A stretch of 11,403 bases of DNA from Candidatus Cloacimonadota bacterium (GTDB lineage Bacteria; Cloacimonadota; Cloacimonadia; Cloacimonadales; Cloacimonadaceae): positions 1-11,403 of the forward strand of contig VGPI01000050.1 of assembly GCA_016875595.1 (NCBI GenBank). Direction: 5' to 3'. The position numbers and the translations under genes were made by a program. Positions 6,439 to 11,403 of this stretch are shown here, piece after piece. The first letter of the stretch is position 1, and every line of letters begins with the position of its first letter. Below the pieces are notes generated by a model. That model saw nothing but the letters and a program-made list of their open reading frames with translations. It did not search any database and was not told where the DNA came from.

Positions 6439-7617
6439 TTATATTACGTTCAGTTCTTTACCGATGGCGGAGAACTTCTCCAGGGCAAAATCGAGCTGCT
6501 CTCTGGTATGTGTAGCCATAAATGAACAACGGATGAGACAGGAATTTGGCGGAACGGCAGGCGGGATCACGGGATTGATGAAGACGCCTTCCTCGTCCAG
6601 ACGCTTCCACATCTGGAAGGCGATCATCATATGTCCGACATGCAGAGGAATGACCGGTGTGCAGGAAGTACCGGTATTATAGCCCATCTTTTGGAACTCG
6701 TCGAGCATGTAATGTGTATTTGTCCAGAGTTGCTCTATCCGCTCAGGTTCTTCTTCCATGATCTTCAGCGCTTCCAGGACAGAAGCCGTGGAGGCAGGTG
6801 GCAGAGATGCTGAGAAGATCAATGCCCGGGACTTATGTTTCAGGTAATGGATCAGGTCATCATCGGCGGCAATAAAGCCCCCAACCGAAGCGAGGGATTT
6901 GCTGAAGGTGCCCATAATGAAATCGGTCTTGCCGGTCAGTCCAAAATGCTCTGCCGAACCTGCTCCGCCTTTGCCAAGTACACCAAGCGAATGAGCTTCG
7001 TCCACCATCACACTGGCACCGTACTTTTCTGCCAGAGGTATAATGGCAGGCAGGTCGGCGATGTCACCTTCCATAGAGAACACGCCATCCACCACGATCA
7101 GGGAGTTTTTACCTTCATGCTTCTGTAAGACGCGCTCCAGGCTCTTCATATCGTTGTGGTTAAAGCGCAGCATCGTACCCATGGACTGCATGCAGGCATC
7201 GATAATCGAGGCATGGTCGAGTTTATCGGTGATAATGTACTCATTCTTTTGCACCATAGTGGCGATACAACCCAGATTTGCCTGATAGCCGGTCGGATAG
7301 GCAAGAGCGGCATCCTTGCCGACCAAGCGGGCAAGCGCTGCCTCCAGCTCAATATGAATATCCAGTGTTCCATTCAGGAAACGTGAACCGGCACATCCAC
7401 TGCCATACTTACGGAGGGCGTTGATCGCTGCTTCCTTGACCCGGGGATGGGTAGTCAATCCCAGGTAGCTGTTGGAACCCATCATCAGCATCTTTTTACC
7501 GTTGCAGATGACCTCGGTATCCTGCTCCGAGCTGATCTCTCTAAAATAGGGATAATACCCACTGGCAATGGCTCTGCGGGCATCCTTGAAATTGTAACAC
7601 TTATCGAGTAGTCCCAC
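6439..7617 (-). CDS. Serine palmitoyltransferase-like alpha-oxoamine synthase
   Basis: Fold-type I PLP enzyme that condenses an amino acid with an acyl-CoA or acyl-ACP. Family landmarks: DHAS with ring-stacking His135, MVDEAH (204-209) with Asp206 and His209, and GTFSKS with the PLP-binding Lys240. The 392-residue length is right for the family. The choice of serine palmitoyltransferase over KBL (glycine/threonine) or BioF (biotin) rests on resemblance to the Bacteroides enzyme as I remember it: YPYFREI near the N-terminus, YGSGCAGSRFLNGT (71-84), VDGVFSMEGD, SKSLASVGGFIAA (239-251), and GVFINPVIPPA near the C-terminus. If correct, it makes 3-ketosphinganine, the first sphingoid base, at the cytoplasmic face of the membrane. 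The start is GTG, with GAGG 7 bases upstream. It lies between the permease (20 bp) and pckA (18 bp). No ceramide synthase or ketosphinganine reductase is in view. Confidence 0.85.
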   Translation of the reverse strand: MGLLDKCYNFKDARRAIASGYYPYFREISSEQDTEVICNGKKMLMMGSNSYLGLTTHPRVKEAAINALRKYGSGCAGSRFLNGTLDIHIELEAALARLVGKDAALAYPTGYQANLGCIATMVQKNEYIITDKLDHASIIDACMQSMGTMLRFNHNDMKSLERVLQKHEGKNSLIVVDGVFSMEGDIADLPAIIPLAEKYGASVMVDEAHSLGVLGKGGAGSAEHFGLTGKTDFIMGTFSKSLASVGGFIAADDDLIHYLKHKSRALIFSASLPPASTASVLEALKIMEEEPERIEQLWTNTHYMLDEFQKMGYNTGTSCTPVIPLHVGHMMIAFQMWKRLDEEGVFINPVIPPAVPPNSCLIRCSFMATHTREQLDFALEKFSAIGKELNVI

Positions 7618-7637
7618 TTTCTTTCCTCATTTATATC

Positions 7638-8687
7638 TTATATGATTTTGAATTGCTTCAGATTAGAATATAGCACTCGGACAATGCTATAGATCAAGTA
7701 AGCCAATGGAACCGATACCAGCATGCCCAAGATCCCGGCATAGATACCACCTGCCAGGACAGTCAGAAACACCAGTAACGGATGCATATTTATCGCCTTG
7801 CCGATAACCACCGGATAAAGAAAGTTATTATCGAGTGCCTGGACAGAATACATGGCAATTGCTGCATATAGGATATAGATATAGTCCATTCCGGAGATGA
7901 GAATTGACAAGACTGCTATCGCCAATCCCAGCATCGGACCAATATAGGGAATGACATTCGCAATCCCAGCCGTCATGCCGATCAAGACCGCATAGTTCAC
8001 TCCAACGATTGACAAGGCGATGGAACACAGAATTCCAACGGACAACACCTCATAGATCAAGGCGCGGATGTATCTGCCGGCAGTATCGTCGATCTTATTG
8101 ATTATAATGATCATCATCTCGAAATACCGGTTGGGAATGATACCCAAAAACATGCGTTTTAACTTCTGTCCGTCCTTTAAAAGAAAGAAACTGATCACGG
8201 GCACCGTCACGATAAACGAGATCGCACCAATAATAGTCTGATAATTGTTCAGGATCAGCTGGGGCAGTTCAGCCAGGAAGGTCTTACCGGATTCAATAAA
8301 CTGCTCAAAACTCTTTTCCAGATTGATCCCCGGAATTTTCTCATCTAATCCTTGCAGGAGGTTGACGATGTTTCTGATCAGAGGCATTTCAAGCAGAGAA
8401 TGCCTGTCTTGTTTGATCAGATCAAACAGCTGTTGTCCCTGTTCACTTATGACAGGAATAAGCCGAAACATCGACCAGATCAGGATCATCAGGATTGATG
8501 TATAGGTGGCTAAGATCGAGAACCAGCGTGGAACATGGTGACGCTGCCAAAAAGTCACCAGTGGATCAAGCAGATATGCTAGGATTAAGGAAATCACGAG
8601 ATAACTCAATACAAACCGATAGAACATCGCTCCCATGACAAGCACTGCCAATATTAGCAGATACATCAGGATCTTAGTTAGATTCAT
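7638..8687 (-). CDS. AI-2E family transporter (PerM/TqsA/YhhT type)
   Basis: Polytopic inner-membrane protein of the AI-2E transporter family. Members export the quorum signal AI-2 or act as Na+(Li+)/H+ antiporters, and most are uncharacterised, so the substrate is unknown here. The layout is typical: hydrophobic segments near 5-22, 26-45 and 57-78, a soluble amphipathic stretch at about 80-148, a segment near 150-170 ending in SFFLLKDG, then a hydrophobic C-terminal half with GRYIRALIYE (204-213), NVIPYIGP (244-251), NNFLYPVVIG (287-296) and a final pair of segments to about 340. Length 349 is normal. The start ATG lies inside the 3' end of the upstream cyclic-nucleotide-binding gene (14-bp overlap) with only a weak CGGA before it, so translation is probably coupled to that gene. 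Confidence 0.92.
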   Translation of the reverse strand: MNLTKILMYLLILAVLVMGAMFYRFVLSYLVISLILAYLLDPLVTFWQRHHVPRWFSILATYTSILMILIWSMFRLIPVISEQGQQLFDLIKQDRHSLLEMPLIRNIVNLLQGLDEKIPGINLEKSFEQFIESGKTFLAELPQLILNNYQTIIGAISFIVTVPVISFFLLKDGQKLKRMFLGIIPNRYFEMMIIIINKIDDTAGRYIRALIYEVLSVGILCSIALSIVGVNYAVLIGMTAGIANVIPYIGPMLGLAIAVLSILISGMDYIYILYAAIAMYSVQALDNNFLYPVVIGKAINMHPLLVFLTVLAGGIYAGILGMLVSVPLAYLIYSIVRVLYSNLKQFKII

Positions 8688-9162
8688 TGTTCCGGTGATA
8701 TTGCTCGATCACTTGAAATACAGACCGGCTCAATTCCCCACAGACATTATGCAGGATCTTGACCCCGGTGATCGTCCTGCCAAAGATGAATTCCTGCAGA
8801 TCAGTCCGGGAAATTGCCAGCAATACCGTGTCTTTGACCGCTCTGGCACTGCTGGAGCGGATCTTCTCATGATACATATCGATCAGCCCGATATACCCTC
8901 CGGTGGTTAGCTCCATGGTTTGATTTCCTTGCAGTTTACCGGTGACCTCCAAAGCTCCGGATTCGACGAAATAGATCACCTCCAGAGGATATCCCTTCTC
9001 AAAAACGAGCTCTCCGGGGGCGAATTCCCGCCGGTGAAACATTGGAAAGACCAAATCCAGCTCAAAGTGTGTCAGATCGTTAAACAACGCGAACTGCTTC
9101 AGGCACAGATAATCCTGCTTCCCCCGAAACCATTTACTGATATGTATGATGATTTGTTTCAT
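8674..9162 (-). CDS. Stand-alone cyclic-nucleotide-binding-domain protein
   Basis: A 162-residue cytoplasmic protein made almost only of one cNMP-binding beta-roll (about residues 22-130), as in CRP or the regulatory subunit of PKA. Visible markers are FAPGELVFEKG (47-57), VIYFVESGALEV (62-73) and a DTVLLAI strand (111-117), followed by short C-terminal helices. There is no helix-turn-helix DNA-binding domain, so it is not a CRP/FNR transcription factor. In the phosphate-binding cassette the Gly-Glu pair expected for cyclic nucleotide binding appears as Gly92-Leu93, while an Arg in the expected place (Arg102) is kept, so ligand binding is uncertain. AGGGG lies 8 bases upstream of the ATG. The ATG overlaps the pcm stop (ATGA), and the stop overlaps the start of the permease gene by 14 bp, which suggests the two products are made in step. 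Confidence 0.85.
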   Translation of the reverse strand: MKQIIIHISKWFRGKQDYLCLKQFALFNDLTHFELDLVFPMFHRREFAPGELVFEKGYPLEVIYFVESGALEVTGKLQGNQTMELTTGGYIGLIDMYHEKIRSSSARAVKDTVLLAISRTDLQEFIFGRTITGVKILHNVCGELSRSVFQVIEQYHRNNESN

Positions 9163-9812
9163 GCTTTACGCCCCTCTAAATCAGTCACCAGGGGCACAAA
9201 GGCGCAGCCCCCATGCGTGCTGGTAATGATCCTGCCATCCTGTTTGCTCAGTTTGGTTAGGATCTGGCAGGCACCACTTCCAATCGGAACGACCAGGATC
9301 CCGCCCTCCGCCAGTTGATCGACCAGCTTCACCGGGATTTCAGCCGCTGCTGCAGTCACGATGATCTTCTGAAATTCCTTATAGGGAGGATATGCTTTCT
9401 GCCAGCCCTGCGCTCCATCCCCGATCCGATAGTAGATATTGTCATAACCCTGGGGTCTCAATACTTTCTGCGCATCCAAACTCAGGGGTTCTAAACGTTC
9501 CACCGTACAGACCTCTTTGACGATCTCCGCCAGCAAAGCCGCCTGATATCCCGAGCCGGTACCGACCTCGAGGACGATGTCATCCGGTTTCAATTCCAGG
9601 TGTTCCATCATGATAGCAATCATCAGGGGCTGGGAAATGGTCTGACTGAGAAGGATCGGCAGCGGTTGATTCCGGTAGGCATATTCCCGATATTCGGGCA
9701 ACACATATAACTCCCGGGGCACCCGGGAAAACGCTCTCAATACGGATTCATCAGCTATCCCGGCAGCCCTGAGTTCATTTACCAGCAATCGTCTTTGATC
9801 TTCGTAACGCAT
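9159..9812 (-). CDS. pcm: Protein-L-isoaspartate O-methyltransferase
   Basis: Repairs age-damaged proteins by SAM-dependent methylation of isoaspartyl residues, which then return to Asp via a succinimide. SAM-binding motif I is VLEVGTGSGYQAALLA (80-95). TISQP (58-62) holds the conserved active-site Ser60. A GDG motif is at 131-133, and IIVTAAAAEIP (150-160) corresponds to the family's post-II region. Length 217 is typical for bacterial Pcm. It starts 12 bp after the surE stop, and its stop overlaps the next start by 4 bp. The surE-pcm order is common in Proteobacteria, where both help long-term stationary survival. Confidence 0.96.
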   Translation of the reverse strand: MRYEDQRRLLVNELRAAGIADESVLRAFSRVPRELYVLPEYREYAYRNQPLPILLSQTISQPLMIAIMMEHLELKPDDIVLEVGTGSGYQAALLAEIVKEVCTVERLEPLSLDAQKVLRPQGYDNIYYRIGDGAQGWQKAYPPYKEFQKIIVTAAAAEIPVKLVDQLAEGGILVVPIGSGACQILTKLSKQDGRIITSTHGGCAFVPLVTDLEGRKA

Positions 9813-9824
9813 CAGATCACTCTT

Positions 9825-10655
9825 TCACCAATCCCCGGCAGCATTTCCGGACTTACTTTCGAGCAACAACAGATCATGCTCCTCCAACCATTCCAGCAAC
9901 GGTGGGAAAGCATCACCTCTGGTCATGTCAAAGCCCAGGGGGGTCAAGGAAACAAATCCTTCACCTACCGCCTCGGCATCGGTGCCTCTATGCAGATCCC
10001 AGATCGGTTGATCGCCACCAATCTGATAATCGAAACCATGCTCATCCTCATCCAGGATCTTGATGAAATTGTAATACTTCCGATGACCGACACAGGTCAA
10101 CCGGACACCCCGAACCAAGTCGTGATCTATGTTTGGGACATTGATATTGATGATCTGCCGGGCTTGGATCAGATCGGTGATCCCATCATCAATGAGCCGA
10201 ACCACCCAGCGGGCAGCGGTCTCGAAGATATGATCACGATAGGTATTCAATGAAACTGCCAATGCCTTAAACCCGAAAAATGATGCCTCCACCGCGGCCG
10301 CGACAGTCCCGCTATAGATGATGTCCTCACCCATGTTTTGACCGGCATTGATCCCGGAGATCACCAGATCGATATGCGCCCTCACCAGCTTCTGCAAAGC
10401 GATTATCACGCAGTCCACCGGTGTGCCACCTACGGCGAATTCATTATCGGCAATTCGGTCGACCCGGATCGGACGCCTCAAACTCAGGGAATGCGACGCA
10501 GCGCTGCGCTCCCGGTCGGGTGCAATGATCGTCACATTATGCCTGGCAGTTCGCAGATGCTCAGCCAGGCATCGAATTCCCGGGGCATTGATCCCATCGT
10601 CATTGGTTAGTAGTATATTCAATTCTTTCTCCCGAAATTCTGCAGCCAGCGTCAT
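9825..10655 (-). CDS. surE: 5'/3'-nucleotidase SurE
   Basis: Metal-dependent phosphatase that removes phosphate from nucleoside 5'- and 3'-monophosphates and can act on short polyphosphate; linked to survival under stress. Conserved metal-site residues are visible: LLTNDDG with Asp19-Asp20, APDRERSAASHSLSL (45-59) with Ser51, and SGINAGQNMGEDIIYSGT (100-117) with Asn103. GTPVDCV (77-83) is also conserved. Length 276 is near normal. The ATG overlaps the upstream stop as ATGA, but the family usually begins only a few residues before ILLTNDDG. An in-frame TTG at 10622 (residue 12) has GGGAG 6 bases upstream and could be the real start. pcm follows after 12 bp. Confidence 0.95.
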   Translation of the reverse strand: MTLAAEFREKELNILLTNDDGINAPGIRCLAEHLRTARHNVTIIAPDRERSAASHSLSLRRPIRVDRIADNEFAVGGTPVDCVIIALQKLVRAHIDLVISGINAGQNMGEDIIYSGTVAAAVEASFFGFKALAVSLNTYRDHIFETAARWVVRLIDDGITDLIQARQIININVPNIDHDLVRGVRLTCVGHRKYYNFIKILDEDEHGFDYQIGGDQPIWDLHRGTDAEAVGEGFVSLTPLGFDMTRGDAFPPLLEWLEEHDLLLLESKSGNAAGDW

Positions 10656-10993
10656 AATATGACGACATACCTGAGGATGAGAAGGAACACCGCCACACCC
10701 AGCAAGAGTAAGATATACTCCATGTTGTGGCGGATAAATTTCCAGAGCCAGGACCTCCGGCGTCGGCGCGCTTGCTTATACTTGGACTTGAACAAAGATC
10801 CCAGGATGCTCTTGGGGGCTTTCTTTATCTGACCGTAGGCGTACTGTTCCCCGGTCAACCAGCGAATTGACCCATCCTTTGCCTGAAAGGGCATGTAACC
10901 CATTTTCAGCAAACTATTTATCTGCTGCTCACTGGCACTGGTGATCGTCTTGGGATCAACCGGAGACAATTCATCTCTGCCTTTTTTCCTCAT
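10652..10993 (-). CDS. Small C-terminally anchored hypothetical membrane protein
   Basis: Family not recognised. The 113-residue product has a polar N-terminal part, where a stretch around 24-55 (INSLLKMGYMPFQAKDGSIR) reads like a small folded motif. A strongly basic patch follows (KYKQARRRRR, 71-80, and on to about 89), then one hydrophobic segment at about 92-113 that runs to the very end. This fits a tail-anchored or single-pass protein with the basic side in the cytoplasm. It has an excellent ribosome binding site (GAGGAG 4 bases before the ATG) and its stop overlaps the surE start by 4 bp, so it is very likely a real gene and the first of the seven-gene unit. Confidence 0.8.
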   Translation of the reverse strand: MRKKGRDELSPVDPKTITSASEQQINSLLKMGYMPFQAKDGSIRWLTGEQYAYGQIKKAPKSILGSLFKSKYKQARRRRRSWLWKFIRHNMEYILLLLGVAVFLLILRYVVIL

Positions 10994-11050
10994 CTATCTC
11001 CTCATTTCTGAATGCTGTTTTATTGTATTTTCTTTTTGTCAAGCACAATA
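10994..11050 (-). promoter_or_regulatory. Leader and candidate promoter of the seven-gene unit
   Basis: Upstream of the first gene on the minus strand there is a perfect TTGACA (11042 down to 11037, context CTTGACAAAAAG) and a TACAAT (11027 down to 11022, 5 of 6 to a -10). They are only 9 bp apart, so they cannot be paired as a standard sigma-70 promoter; one of them must work with a poorer partner. The region is A/T-rich and ends in the strong ribosome binding site GAGGAG (11003-10998). Confidence 0.4.
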
Positions 11051-11403
11051 TGAATCACCTATGCTTCCCGGCAATTGAACGATACGTGTATCTTATCATT
11101 CATCAATCATATAGCTATTATATCTGGTTTTATCCTCTCCGTCTTTCAGACACGATTTTGCTGAGCGTCAGTCACTCTCCTTCGGGGAATTTTCCCCATA
11201 TCAACAGGTTTTGAAGGTGGGATCAGGTTCCGTATGTTCGATCAATCCCATTTTTGCGGAATCCTGCCCCGGATAGACCGGATTTCATCTGCTTCTTTGG
11301 TTCATTCCCGATCGGGCAGGAAGGTGAGTCCCCTTCCGTGTCACTGCTTCTATTCACTGCATTTCCGCGTGAATGTTTGGCGTTTTCGGGTTCTCCTCCT
11401 TGC
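11051..11403. other. Right-edge stretch, no supported gene
   Basis: No convincing coding region in either strand. The only long open stretch, which would give a 63-residue product starting at 11023, sits on the operon leader and has no recognisable features. Small palindromes are present: GGGGAATTTTCCCC (11184-11197, 6-bp arms) and CCCGATCGGG (11307-11316). An 8-bp inverted pair, TCCTGCCC (11262-11269) and GGGCAGGA (11314-11321), is also present. It may be an intergenic region ahead of a gene beyond the window. Confidence 0.4.

Noticed and set aside
6439..7617. Naming the PLP enzyme kbl or bioF
   Set aside because: The active-site core fits all alpha-oxoamine synthases, but the N- and C-terminal landmarks fit serine palmitoyltransferase better, and no tdh or bio genes are nearby.
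8674..9162. CRP/FNR transcription factor
   Set aside because: The protein ends about 30 residues after the beta-roll and has no helix-turn-helix.
11023..11214. 63-residue open frame on the plus strand
   Set aside because: It begins inside the operon leader, has no ribosome binding site and reads as A/T-rich noncoding DNA rich in Tyr and Ile codons.

Overview
The window looks like a chromosomal stretch of a mid-GC, Gram-negative-like anaerobic bacterium. It is probably from the Fibrobacterota-Chlorobiota-Bacteroidota (FCB) side of the tree, and Cloacimonadota is a reasonable guess. This rests on the strong resemblance of the PLP enzyme to Bacteroides-type serine palmitoyltransferase, on the divergent ~575-residue ATP-type PEP carboxykinase and on the gene mix. 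The taxonomic call is inference only. Nearly everything is housekeeping or accessory metabolism. There is no phage, CRISPR, insertion sequence or toxin-antitoxin module that I can support.

Left part (1-1510). A gene-poor leader holds the most striking DNA structure of the window, a perfect inverted repeat with 47-bp arms and a 2-nt loop (118-213), followed by a T-rich run. It is followed by a radical SAM protein with a C-terminal twitch/SPASM-like cysteine set and no recognisable partner gene.

Middle (1613-4600). valS (valyl-tRNA synthetase) is followed on the same strand by tRNA-Ala(CGC). A hairpin terminator usable in both directions separates it from a convergent tRNA with anticodon CAT (elongator Met or lysidine-type Ile2).

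Right part (4690-10993, minus strand). Seven genes run in one direction with gaps of at most 20 bp and three overlaps, so they look like one transcription unit. In order of transcription they are: a small tail-anchored hypothetical protein, surE (nucleotidase), pcm (isoaspartyl repair methyltransferase), a stand-alone cyclic-nucleotide-binding-domain protein, an AI-2E-family permease, a serine palmitoyltransferase-like enzyme, and a divergent PEP carboxykinase. The surE-pcm pair is a familiar stress/survival pairing. Its fusion with sphingoid-base synthesis, a permease and central carbon metabolism is not a textbook operon and is the main gene-context point of interest.

The right end (10994-11403) carries the operon leader and about 350 bp with no gene I can support.
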